Shown here piece by piece: positions 7,031-15,736 of a stretch of 42,383 nt of DNA (positions within the stretch are counted from its first letter, which is position 1; every line of letters begins with the position of its first letter). The notes under the pieces are model-generated. The model was given only the letters and a program-made list of their open reading frames with translations, was not told the DNA's origin and did no database searches. Made by a program: the position numbers and the translations under genes. The DNA lies in NCBI GenBank assembly GCA_021806295.1, contig JAJZXS010000007.1, forward strand, positions 1 to 42,383. Direction: 5' to 3'. The stretch comes from Thermoplasmata archaeon. GTDB taxonomy: Archaea; Thermoplasmatota; Thermoplasmata; Thermoplasmatales; Thermoplasmataceae.

Positions 7031-7141
7031 CTATATATTGTCTTACGATAAAATTGCCCTCAAATTTATGTTTTACTGTACTTAAAGCGTTAAAAAATAT
7101 AATACCACAATTATTAAATACCTATAAATATTATGATTTTT

Positions 7142-7333
7142 ATGGATAAAGCTGTTACAAAAAGTGAGAATATAATAGTTGGATGGGACCCAAAGAGAAA
7201 CAAGAATGGAGAGGTAAATACATTTTTTCTTCACTACAAGGATCGGGGTGTTGTTTTTGCCCATCAAGAAGACCTTACAAAAAAGATAACCGAATTAATT
7301 GATATAGTAGATAAAGAAAAAGGTAGAATCTAA
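7142..7333 (+). CDS. Small hypothetical protein, 63 aa
   Basis: MDKAVTKSENIIVGWDPKRN is followed by NTFFLHYKDRGVVFAHQEDL and a charged C-terminal helix ending KEKGRI. No family is recognised. It is cytoplasmic with no membrane segment. The preferred start is ATG 7142 rather than 7133, because TATTAAATA at 7112-7120 is then 22-30 bases upstream. The codon composition is AT-rich like the rest of the island. It stands alone, with 190 bases of non-coding sequence to the next gene. Confidence 0.55.
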   Translation: MDKAVTKSENIIVGWDPKRNKNGEVNTFFLHYKDRGVVFAHQEDLTKKITELIDIVDKEKGRI

Positions 7334-7527
7334 ATTCTTCTAGTAGATATAATATATATGAAAATAAATAATGTTTCCATTTATGCGCAGTATGCAAGTA
7401 TAAGAAATAAAAGAATTGGCTACAACTGTAGTAGCCCAAAAAAAGCTTGGTGATGTAGTTAAATAATTCTTATTATATGCTTCTAAAAGGTGTTTTTGAT
7501 AAACTGAAACATTAAAAATTTATAATA

Positions 7528-8022
7528 ATGAATATTATAAGTAATGATATAAAAATGATTGTAATTGATAGAATAGAACCGGAAAAACAAAAATGTAGGC
7601 ACTGCATTAAAAATATAGATTCGGCTAGACCTCTCTGGTATATATTTTTTAATCAATTTAATAAAAATACTTCTTTATGGGCCCATAGATCCACAACTCC
7701 ATCATGGATGATTCTACAACCATACAATTTTAACAAAATAAAAGATGATGATAAAATTCCAATAAAATATGCAGAGGAACATGGTGTCAATGTTGCATTA
7801 ATAGAAAAAGGGTATCATCATGAAAGTACAAGCACCGTTATTTTTTATCCAGAGAATAAAGAATTATTTATAGAAACTGTTAAAAATAATTATAATAATA
7901 TGTCTCTAAAATACGAAGAGTACGTAAAATATATAAAAAAACTTGATAAAAAAGGTTACAATCCATCAAAACCTGAAGAATGCCTCCAAGCAGCATTGGA
8001 TTTCTTAACATGGAAATCTTAA
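7528..8022 (+). CDS. Hypothetical protein, 164 aa, with one CxxC
   Basis: I do not recognise this protein. It has a CRHC pair near residue 23, a Trp-rich segment (residues about 37-66, with WYIFF, LWAHR, PSWMILQPYNF), a middle with HGVNVALIEKGYHHES, and a Lys/Tyr-rich helical C-terminus ending ALDFLTWKS. The single CxxC with nearby histidines might bind a metal. The coding sequence is very AT-rich, unlike the core genes, which suggests transfer. The ATG at 7528 is the first in frame; another at 7555 is possible. It is followed after 63 bases by the DUF4145-like gene on the same strand, with a separate TATA-like box between. Confidence 0.6.
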   Translation: MNIISNDIKMIVIDRIEPEKQKCRHCIKNIDSARPLWYIFFNQFNKNTSLWAHRSTTPSWMILQPYNFNKIKDDDKIPIKYAEEHGVNVALIEKGYHHESTSTVIFYPENKELFIETVKNNYNNMSLKYEEYVKYIKKLDKKGYNPSKPEECLQAALDFLTWKS

Positions 8023-8085
8023 TATATTAAGTTCCAGTAGTACCCACTTGAATAAATATTAAATTTATATATGTATTTCATCATT

Positions 8086-8760
8086 ATGCATGAATTTACC
8101 AGGGATGAATGCTTAAAGCAAATAAATGACGGAATATATTTAAACAACACAAGAGATAAACAGGGGAGAAAGGAAAGGGATAAAGAATGTGATGATTTGC
8201 TTTTAAGATACTTTGACCATTGTAGATACACAGAACTAAAAAACGATACAAAATTTGATGTTTTTTCAGAGGGTACAACTACTATGATACAGGCAATAGA
8301 ATCGTATAGAATAGGAATGTTTGATGCCTGTATGGTGATGGTTAGAAATACAATAGATGCAACAATGCTTGCTGCTTTATACTATGAAGTTATATTTAAT
8401 GAGAATAAAACATCAGTATGGTATTTAAAACCAATTATTGAATGGCCGACACTTAAAAATTATAAAAACTGGGATAAAAGAATAGAAGCACTAAAACAGA
8501 AAAAATTTATTGATGACAATGATGCGGAAAGACTTGGAGAAATACACAAAGCTAGCAATTTTTCAGCACATTATTTTATAATTGGCAAGGAGAATATGAA
8601 TAACTTTATAAAAGAAAGAGCAAAATTAGATGATGGTAATAATGAAAAGTATCCAAAGACATTCACAAATGAACAAGAGTGCAAGAAAAATTTGAATAAT
8701 GCATTTGATATTTTAGAGAAATTAATTAATAATTATGTATCAGCATCAATTAACAAGTGA
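8086..8760 (+). CDS. DUF4145/HEPN-like protein
   Basis: This is a 224-residue helical protein. The segment AIESYRIGMFDACMVMVRNT resembles the DUF4145 pattern in which a helix with A..cy..g.y.A..vm.R is followed about 70-90 residues later by a short motif ending in GN.aaH. Here that second motif reads IHKASNFSAHY. DUF4145 belongs to the HEPN superfamily, often RNases or partners in defence and restriction systems. The usual Arg of the R-x4-6-H motif is replaced by Lys or absent, so nuclease activity is doubtful. ATG 8086 is chosen over 8071 because TATTAAATTTATAT at 8057-8069 is then correctly spaced. It is very AT-rich and encoded within the accessory island. Confidence 0.5.
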   Translation: MHEFTRDECLKQINDGIYLNNTRDKQGRKERDKECDDLLLRYFDHCRYTELKNDTKFDVFSEGTTTMIQAIESYRIGMFDACMVMVRNTIDATMLAALYYEVIFNENKTSVWYLKPIIEWPTLKNYKNWDKRIEALKQKKFIDDNDAERLGEIHKASNFSAHYFIIGKENMNNFIKERAKLDDGNNEKYPKTFTNEQECKKNLNNAFDILEKLINNYVSASINK

Positions 8761-8896
8761 AATATTATCCGATTTACCAAACACGTAGTTTTGTAAAAGT
8801 GTTTTAAATGACAATTTTTTAAATTGTAATAGATCTCTTCCATGATAAAAAATATTTTATTTAATATTAGTTAATGTATATAAAAAGTGTTAAGCG

Positions 8897-9130
8897 ATGA
8901 ATGATATAGCAGTTAAACAATTTCATGAGGTAATGAAGGTTAAGGATGAATCCAGCCTGCATCCACATATGTTCAGGCATGGACTGGCCATATATTTATT
9001 GCAGCATGGGGTAAGCGATAAAATCATAGCCAGGAGATTAGGTCATTCAAGTGCCGCAACCACAATAAAGTATTATATGGTGATCACTCCAGAAATTGAG
9101 AGAGACGCACTAAAAGGAATATTATTATAA
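8897..9130 (+). pseudogene. Tyrosine recombinase fragment (C-terminal catalytic end only)
   Basis: The 77-residue frame holds HPHMFRHGLAIYLL (the HxxR box), RRLGHSS (the second His) and TTIKYYMV with the nucleophilic Tyr. It then ends normally. The N-terminal DNA-binding domain and the part with the first catalytic Arg and Lys are missing, and I cannot find them in other frames upstream. It differs in sequence from the intact integrase at 15737-16963, so it derives from a second element. It is most likely a remnant; a short independent protein is possible but would be inactive as a recombinase. Confidence 0.75.
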
Positions 9131-9189
9131 TAAAGGTGTGATAAGGCTAATGCAATTACTTTAAGGGATATCCCATGAATTAAATTTAT

Positions 9190-9263
9190 CTTCAACGTCT
9201 CTGGATCCTTTATATTCCTTCCATGAAATTCTCTATTAGCATAGACTTTAACAATCCCGGCAC
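9190..9263 (-). pseudogene. Degraded copy of the integrase 3' end
   Basis: These 74 bases align to 15767-15841, the end of the intact integrase gene, in the same orientation. The shared core GTCTCTGGATCCTTTA is exact, and identity overall is roughly three quarters to 80% by eye with two single-base gaps. A missing T in the ATATT(A) segment shifts the frame, so it codes nothing. It lies immediately left of the helicase gene, so this copy and the intact integrase flank the restriction-like module. Confidence 0.7.
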
Positions 9264-9341
9264 ACTTATCCTTTATATAGAGAAGCCTCTGTTTTAAGAG
9301 TTAATTTTTCACTACAGTAACAAAAACTAACAGTACATTAA

Positions 9342-12300
9342 CTATTCTCTTGAAAGTAGGCACCAGCATATTCTCCTGAGTGTTATTTCCTTTTTAGGCG
9401 ATATACTGTCTTTGCTGGACTGCTTAAGTATGACATCCCGGGCTTTTTCAAAGAAGTCCTCCTCATTCAATGATTCGTAAAGCGATCGCACCAGAGTTTC
9501 CCTGTTTACCAACTGCCTGAATTTAAGGGCTATGTCCTGATTATATTCCCCTAGCTTATTGAATACCTCACCGCTCTGTTTTGTGAGGTTCGGAATTGCT
9601 GTGGACGATTCCCTTCTCTGTTTTTCCCTCGAAATAGAATCCATTACAGACTCTTTCAAATCTTTGAGTTTTTTAACAAGGCTGCTGTACTCAATCTTTT
9701 GGCCACCGACATCTTTATCGCTGTCTTCCATAAGGATTAAAATTATCTGCCCAGGGTCGCTTATTAGTGCCTTTTCGCCCTCCATTTTAAGCCTCCAATA
9801 GAATTTTTCACCATCTGTGAAAAGGCTAAAAACACCGTTTTTATCGTACTTTTTGAATGCCCCAATGCCACGTGGGATGTTTTTAATCCATTCCTCGCCT
9901 TTCTGATCTATTATTTCCATTAGCTGATCCTTGGGGTCATTTGTGAACTGCTCCATCTCCTTTTCCAATTCAACCAGGATATCGCTCCTACCCTCTGCTA
10001 TAAGTTTCTGCGTTTTACCGAAATCCTTAGGATCAGCGTCTTCACCAAGAACAGGGGAATCAATGCCTATTGTGGCCTTTATGCCTATGATCTTTTCATA
10101 AAGCTTCCCCATAAGGCCTATAAAATGCTCAAGCGATTTCTCATCATTTTTGTTTGAATTTTGCAGCATAATATTCAATAGGTAAACATGGCTATACTTT
10201 GAGCCCATCCTGTCTATTCTTCCTACCCTCTGAATGAGGACTACAGGATTCCATGGAAAGTCATAGTTTACCACATACTGTGCATTCTGCAGATTTTGCC
10301 CCTCACTGAGCACATCTGTGCTTACTATTATGCCGCCATGATCCTGAAAATCTTCAACAATATCGGTTGTATTGGAATCTTTGCCACTGGCATTTATGCA
10401 TTTATTTCCTGATGTAAGGTATGTTCTTTTATAAGCCCTTTTAATAGTATTGAAAAGATACATTGCTGTGGCTGAATACTGGGTAAAAATAACTATGCCA
10501 TTCGGCTCTTCAATTTCAGGCATTATCTTATTTAGCCTAGATATTAAAGCCTCAATCTTTGTGTCCTTTTCAGGCATTTCACTTAATATTTCTTCCAGGA
10601 TCTTAATGTCCTCTTCGCATGAATTCACAAACCATGTTTTTTCATCTTCTGAAAGAATGCATTTAGCTTTCAAATCTTTGTATTTTGAATTATTGAATAT
10701 ATCCTCCGGAATTTCCTCATCAAAATCAAAAAGGGCATCATCTGAAGCTGCACGTGGTAGAAAATACCCGGTTTTCTCTGCATATGCCTTAGCATTCTTC
10801 ATGTAATCTATTATTGAATTTATTGTGTCCCTGAATGCTGCAATAGAGCTTTCAAGCCTTTTGAAGATATTTAAGATAACAATTGTTTTGACCAGGCTCT
10901 TCAGCTTTTCCTTTTTTTCCTTCTGGTTGAACTGGGATATGGCCTCGCCGCTGGGAAGCCTCAGGTCAGAAAACCTGTCGATTGAAAGATCATAGGTTGC
11001 AAAATTAATTTTTTCCAGCCTGGAATAGAGAGTATCATAAGGTATTGTTGATTTGTAGGCATTGCCCGGATCCTTATCCACTATTCTTTGGGGGAAGCTC
11101 AGGTCGGGCTCCACTGCCTGGGCAAATTTTCTTGAATGCCTCACAACAAACCTCTCAAGAACCTCTGACATTTCAAAGTTTTTGCCCTCAATAAGCATTT
11201 TTTGGTTGCTGGAAAAATATCCCTTAAGTGTGGATCCTGTAATATCCTGGATAGAATCATCTTTGGCAAACAGGGATATGAGGTTGTAAAGATCCATTAA
11301 GCTGTTATTCACAGGCGTAGCAGTGGCAAGAACCACCTGGGCATCATTATGAAGTATAAGGTCTCTAAGTGCCTTATACCTGTTGGACGATGAGGATTTG
11401 AAGTAATGCGCCTCATCAACAAGTATGAAATTGGTTCTTTTCCGCATGTATTTTTCAAGGAATCCATCTGGATTTGCCGATACATATTCAGAATTTACGG
11501 AATCTATATGTGTGTCAAGGTTTCCCATCTCCTTTTCCCATGTTGTTTTCAGCACACTCTTGGGGGCAATCAGTAGAACTTTCCTTCCCTCCTGCCTTGC
11601 CTCATGGGCAAGAGCTATCATGGTTCTTGTCTTTCCGAGCCCAGTCGAATCTGCAATTACAACCCCGTTATAAGAGGAAATAATTCTTCTAGCTTCAAGA
11701 AGAGAAACTATCTGGAACTTCTTTAAGCCCATTATTTTAACTCTTTCTGACTGCTCAAGGTCATTCTTATAATTCTCGTATAGGGCCTTTGCCACAACCT
11801 CATAGGGTGTGTGCGTTACTGTATAATTTTTAAGAAATGATAAAAACTCTTCTTTATAGTCCTCAGCAGAATTCCACTTACCCTGGAACCACTGGCTTAT
11901 ATCCCTGACAAGCTCCCTGTCAGTATTTACAACGTTAAGTTCACTATTTGTTTTCAAGCCTGCGTATGTAAAGTTGCTGGATCCCACTATTCCTATTCCG
12001 CTTTTTACAGAGTTAAGGGATGGGCTGGCCCCAATGTATGCTTTTCCATGGAAAAAAGGCCCGTTTATCTTCTTAATTGATCTGGCTGCATCAGAAAAGT
12101 AGGAAACAGCCTCAACCATCAAATTAAAATATTCCGGATCATCCTCGTTTTCTTCTAGCTCCCTAACTATCTGCTCCTCAAATGATATGCTTTCATCCTG
12201 CGGCCTTCCAACAAGGAAATTCATGGGCTTATCCTTAATTGCATCCCTGATAAGGCTAAAGCCTCTTATGTTGAAGTATGCAGATGCAAATGCAAGCTCA

Positions 12301-12371
12301 TCTGCCGCCGGTATCTCCTTGTTGAGAACCTCAAACATCCTCTCCTTTTCATTGTCAATTATCCTGCTCAT
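9342..12371 (-). CDS. PLD-nuclease/SF2 (SNF2-type) helicase of a restriction-like module
   Basis: This is a 1009-residue protein. An N-terminal phospholipase D-like domain has HGKAYIG at about 108-114 and GSSNFTYAG at 130-138, the HxK...N layout of PLD nucleases. A superfamily 2 helicase of SNF2/RapA type follows: Walker A DSTGLGKT (241-248), DEAH (319-322), ATATPVNN (349-356), IVIFTQYSAT (626-635), STDVLSEGQNLQ (684-695) and QRVGRIDRMG (714-723). A long charged C-terminal part has no recognised domain. It probably translocates on DNA and cleaves through the PLD domain. Its start overlaps the end of the methylase gene by 17 bases, so the two are coupled. Compare DISARM, where SNF2 helicase, PLD protein and methylase are separate genes; here the first two are fused and DrmA/DrmB are absent. 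Confidence 0.85.
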   Translation of the reverse strand: MSRIIDNEKERMFEVLNKEIPAADELAFASAYFNIRGFSLIRDAIKDKPMNFLVGRPQDESISFEEQIVRELEENEDDPEYFNLMVEAVSYFSDAARSIKKINGPFFHGKAYIGASPSLNSVKSGIGIVGSSNFTYAGLKTNSELNVVNTDRELVRDISQWFQGKWNSAEDYKEEFLSFLKNYTVTHTPYEVVAKALYENYKNDLEQSERVKIMGLKKFQIVSLLEARRIISSYNGVVIADSTGLGKTRTMIALAHEARQEGRKVLLIAPKSVLKTTWEKEMGNLDTHIDSVNSEYVSANPDGFLEKYMRKRTNFILVDEAHYFKSSSSNRYKALRDLILHNDAQVVLATATPVNNSLMDLYNLISLFAKDDSIQDITGSTLKGYFSSNQKMLIEGKNFEMSEVLERFVVRHSRKFAQAVEPDLSFPQRIVDKDPGNAYKSTIPYDTLYSRLEKINFATYDLSIDRFSDLRLPSGEAISQFNQKEKKEKLKSLVKTIVILNIFKRLESSIAAFRDTINSIIDYMKNAKAYAEKTGYFLPRAASDDALFDFDEEIPEDIFNNSKYKDLKAKCILSEDEKTWFVNSCEEDIKILEEILSEMPEKDTKIEALISRLNKIMPEIEEPNGIVIFTQYSATAMYLFNTIKRAYKRTYLTSGNKCINASGKDSNTTDIVEDFQDHGGIIVSTDVLSEGQNLQNAQYVVNYDFPWNPVVLIQRVGRIDRMGSKYSHVYLLNIMLQNSNKNDEKSLEHFIGLMGKLYEKIIGIKATIGIDSPVLGEDADPKDFGKTQKLIAEGRSDILVELEKEMEQFTNDPKDQLMEIIDQKGEEWIKNIPRGIGAFKKYDKNGVFSLFTDGEKFYWRLKMEGEKALISDPGQIILILMEDSDKDVGGQKIEYSSLVKKLKDLKESVMDSISREKQRRESSTAIPNLTKQSGEVFNKLGEYNQDIALKFRQLVNRETLVRSLYESLNEEDFFEKARDVILKQSSKDSISPKKEITLRRICWCLLSRE

Positions 12372-15300
12372 TTAACCCCTCCTGTGACTTTAGTCCTCTG
12401 TCAGCTTTGATAAGCCTGTCGTCAACAATCTCAATAAATTCTTTGTAAAATTCATCAATATTGAAGTTATCTATAGATAGTAATTTCAATATTCCACTGT
12501 CAAGTTGTCTTCTATCTTTCATTTTAACCTCTTCAAAATATCTTTTCACGCTCCTATCAAAGGCGCTATTAATAGTGGTTAGGTTAATTTTTTGTAAATC
12601 TGGAACGGGCATCTGTTCATAATCGTCTACCATGATCTCACCTACACCCCCACCTAACCTCCTGAGGTAAAGTTCCATGGTGGTGTAAAATAGCGTGGAA
12701 TTCAGGTATGATTCGATTCCGTTTACTTTCGATTTTATTGTATAAAGTGTATGATCACAAATTACTGGTTCATCTGATTTTGGCACAAAGAATCTGTCCA
12801 TTACATACATAGGCATTATTATATTAGCAGGTTCCAACTCGTTAAGGGAATACCAGTTTTTTCTTCCGGATACTGAAGGAACATTGTTGTAACCTATTAC
12901 AGGATCTTTTCTTCCCTTGATTTTTATACTTTGTTCTTGCCCCCACTTAATGTATTTCTTTGTCATTTCTCCGGGGTTATTAGTATACAAGCATAATTTT
13001 TTCATATCGGTTATCGTGTAAGTTTTTAGATCTTTCGTTGTTCTGACAAGTGGCTTTATATCTGATCTGTTTATGGCAAATCTCCCCCCACCCTCATTCT
13101 CAATGTAAATAAGCCCCTGCTCTTTTAATTCCTTCTCATTCCTGGCAATAACACCCCAGTCCTCAAATTTTCCGTGATTCTCAAGATAATCTTTCTCATA
13201 AGATGCTGAAACATCCTTCATATAAAAGAAGTCATTGGCGCCTGTTTTAATCCCAAACTTTATTTCTGCGAATTCTTTAAGCTTGTGTGTCAGCTTTGGG
13301 TATATCTTTTCCATAAACATCTTCGGTGCCCTTAGGTAGAACCATTTTCCGGGTTTCAGATCCTTTCTCACGAATTGTATATGGTTCCTTATTAAAAGAG
13401 AGGAATAGGATTCCAGATAGATAAAATCTGTTGTTTTTAAGCTATCGGTTTCACTACTATATACGTATATAACGCTGTTAACATCAGCTCCAAATGCTCT
13501 CTCCCTCTGCCCATATATCCCAATCAACCTGCTTGAAAGCATCTTTTGTAGATCCTTACCATATCCTGTTTCCAGCCACTTATCTGAGGATATAACTGAT
13601 ACAACCCCGGCCTGGTTAACCAGCTTGAGTGCCCTCAGCACAAAATAACAGTATAAATCCGATTTTTTATTGACTTTGTACTTTAAATGATAAAATTTTT
13701 TCTTTTCAATAGGAATCGATTCCTGTCTTACATATGGGGGATTCATGACAATAATGTCAACCTTTTTCGGTACCCATGATTCTATGATGCCGCCTTCCAC
13801 CCCAGTTTTCCTCTCAATATTATTCTGTATTCTCTGGAGTTCATTTCTGAGTTTTGCCCTTATATCTGGCTTCTTTGCGGTGGCAAACTTCTCTCTTATT
13901 GTCCGCATCTCATCCCATATTGAATTAGGTTTGTCCTCTATCTTTCTCTGGATCCCCTCAAATGTAATTAAAGAATCTGAAATTCTAACAATGTTAAGGT
14001 CCAAGCTCTGAAGGGGCTCTGGCTGCTTTTTATCCACAATCATGGAAAGCCACATCCTCAGTCTGGCAATTTCAATGGCCTCATCCTCGATATCAAACCC
14101 GAACAAATTCTGAAGAATTTTTGTTTTATACATGTCTAAATCAGAATTCCAGCCTACACTTTCATCTGCCTGCCTGAGAATATTTACCATCTCCTGCATC
14201 ATCCCCAGAAGGAAACCACCAGAACCAACTGCAGGATCGAGCACAGTTATGGAGAGGATTTTTTCTCTCAGCTCTCTCACTTCTTTTTCACTTTTATTTT
14301 GATTCAGTCTTTCTATAAGTGAGTTTATGCCATCCTGAAGAACCTCATTTCCGTCAGTTTCCTTTATAGTTTCAGGCAACTTTAGATATGAAGCCAGCGC
14401 CCTTCTACATATAAATGAAACCTCTTCAGGCGGTGTGTAAAATGTACCCTTTGACCCCCTCTCATTTTCAGGCAGCATGTTTTCAAATATTGTTCCAATC
14501 ATTGCAGGGTCAAGGCTTACCTCAACCTCCTTAGGAGAGAGCTCGTCCACTGTAAAATTATACTGGTTAAATAGTTCTCTCGCTTTCTTGAATATACTGT
14601 CCATACCACCCTTAAGCAGTTCCTCTTTTTCAAGGGTAAGATATTCCTCTCTCTCAAACAGTGTGCCATCCAGGTATGGCAGCCCTTCGTTTCCCTCTGT
14701 GCTCAGCCCAACATAATACACCCCGTTCAGTTCTGTATAATCTTTTATTGTATCAACGAAATGCAGGTTGTCTTTTAACCAGCCTTTTCTTTGCAGAAAG
14801 TATAGAAACATAAGCCTGCCAAGAAATCTCTGTGCATATGAATTGGAATGCTCTTGAAGCACTGGCTCAACAGTTTCCACTGCTTTCTTGTATATATTGC
14901 GGTAATCCTCAAAAAAGTCTTTTCTAATCTTCTCATAAGGCAGGAAGTTTTTATCATATTTATCCCTCAATTCCTTGGGTTCGTCTGTATATTTTAAAGA
15001 ATTCAGGGCTTCCGCGTCAGTCTTATATATTTTTTCAGAAAGGCTTAAAATTCTCATTTTTGTTTCAGGTTTCTCAACTAAATTCGGTATTACTATGGCA
15101 TAACTATCATCTCCATCTGTAAATACCATGAGCTGCCTGCTGCCCTGATGTTTTTTCCAGTATCTGGCTATTCTAGCAGCACCTATTCTGGACGGTAGTT
15201 TTTCAAATTCAAGGATTACTATGTCTATTCCGAGCTCATCATGATAAACCAATGTTGCATCAGTTAAAATTACCCCTGGGGGAATTGCCCTCTTATCACG

Positions 15301-15396
15301 TAAAAACTGTGCAGGTATTTTTGATTTTGACAATGGATAACCTAAATTTTCAAGCTGGTTCTCCCAAAATGAGAAATTAAACTTTGTAGATTGCAT
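12355..15396 (-). CDS. Adenine-specific DNA methylase with specificity region (Eco57I/type IIG-like)
   Basis: This is a 1013-residue N6-adenine methylase. SKGTFYTPPEE (about 315-325) and the S-adenosylmethionine motif DPAVGSGGF (387-395) precede the catalytic NPPY (552-555). The C-terminal 350 residues look like a target-recognition domain (MVDDYEQMPVPDL near the end). The N-terminal 150 residues contain GIDIVILEFEKLPSR and resemble the leading module of large type IIG/ISP enzymes; I cannot show an intact PD-(D/E)xK site there, so cleavage is probably left to the PLD-helicase. GTG at 15402 and ATG at 15396 are both possible. ATG is preferred because TTTAATTA at 15412-15419 is then 16-23 bases upstream. 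It is the first gene of the two-gene operon. Confidence 0.88.
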   Translation of the reverse strand: MQSTKFNFSFWENQLENLGYPLSKSKIPAQFLRDKRAIPPGVILTDATLVYHDELGIDIVILEFEKLPSRIGAARIARYWKKHQGSRQLMVFTDGDDSYAIVIPNLVEKPETKMRILSLSEKIYKTDAEALNSLKYTDEPKELRDKYDKNFLPYEKIRKDFFEDYRNIYKKAVETVEPVLQEHSNSYAQRFLGRLMFLYFLQRKGWLKDNLHFVDTIKDYTELNGVYYVGLSTEGNEGLPYLDGTLFEREEYLTLEKEELLKGGMDSIFKKARELFNQYNFTVDELSPKEVEVSLDPAMIGTIFENMLPENERGSKGTFYTPPEEVSFICRRALASYLKLPETIKETDGNEVLQDGINSLIERLNQNKSEKEVRELREKILSITVLDPAVGSGGFLLGMMQEMVNILRQADESVGWNSDLDMYKTKILQNLFGFDIEDEAIEIARLRMWLSMIVDKKQPEPLQSLDLNIVRISDSLITFEGIQRKIEDKPNSIWDEMRTIREKFATAKKPDIRAKLRNELQRIQNNIERKTGVEGGIIESWVPKKVDIIVMNPPYVRQESIPIEKKKFYHLKYKVNKKSDLYCYFVLRALKLVNQAGVVSVISSDKWLETGYGKDLQKMLSSRLIGIYGQRERAFGADVNSVIYVYSSETDSLKTTDFIYLESYSSLLIRNHIQFVRKDLKPGKWFYLRAPKMFMEKIYPKLTHKLKEFAEIKFGIKTGANDFFYMKDVSASYEKDYLENHGKFEDWGVIARNEKELKEQGLIYIENEGGGRFAINRSDIKPLVRTTKDLKTYTITDMKKLCLYTNNPGEMTKKYIKWGQEQSIKIKGRKDPVIGYNNVPSVSGRKNWYSLNELEPANIIMPMYVMDRFFVPKSDEPVICDHTLYTIKSKVNGIESYLNSTLFYTTMELYLRRLGGGVGEIMVDDYEQMPVPDLQKINLTTINSAFDRSVKRYFEEVKMKDRRQLDSGILKLLSIDNFNIDEFYKEFIEIVDDRLIKADRGLKSQEGLNEQDN

Positions 15397-15402
15397 CGAC
15401 AC

Positions 15403-15736
15403 TTATAGGGATAATTAAACAAAAATCTTTGCATTTCATAAGGCGTGTCATTTCCATTTTATACAATAGTTTCCCAGCTCAAATAAATTGGCAGATTTTT
15501 AATAGAAACGTTGTTTTATTTATATACTTCCTAAAATGAACGCACTTAAGGGTATAATCATACCCGAAACATCTTTCAATGTTTAAAACCCCTTTATAAC
15601 CTATCTAAATTTTACAAATAATGCCATATATTCAGATCGTTTCTAGGTATCATTTCATGTGGTTTGTCGCAATAAAATATCTGAATCAAAGAGAAGTGGG
15701 TATAGAAAAGAATTCAAATAATGGTAGTAATCAATA
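15403..15736. other. Gap between methylase and integrase 3' end
   Basis: No full gene is seen. It holds the methylase TATA-like box (15412-15419), and a perfect hairpin GGGTAT-AATC-ATACCC (15550-15565). A 16-codon plus-strand frame (15536-15586) spans that hairpin and has a TATA-like TTTATTTATATA just upstream. The rest is AT-rich. Confidence 0.55.

Larger units (their letters stand above)
6321..7110. other. AT-rich 0.8-kb stretch without a convincing gene
   Basis: No frame here looks like a full gene. It contains the promoter of the minus-strand operon at its left end, three inverted repeats (listed separately) and long A/T runs. The base composition is clearly richer in A+T than the core genes. 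One 55-codon frame with a TTG start (6484-6651) reads partly protein-like but is unsupported. Confidence 0.6.

Noticed and set aside
6583-9325. Scattered GTAACAAAAA words as possible iterons
   Set aside because: The three or four copies are irregularly spaced, in both orientations, and AT-rich enough to occur by chance.
12355-15396. Nuclease site in the methylase N-terminus
   Set aside because: IDIVILEFEK loosely recalls a PD-(D/E)xK core, but the spacing and final Lys do not fit well enough to claim it.
15536-15586. 16-codon frame spanning a GGGTAT/ATACCC hairpin
   Set aside because: It is too short to support, and the TATA-like sequence is closer than usual. The hairpin is kept only as part of the gap description.
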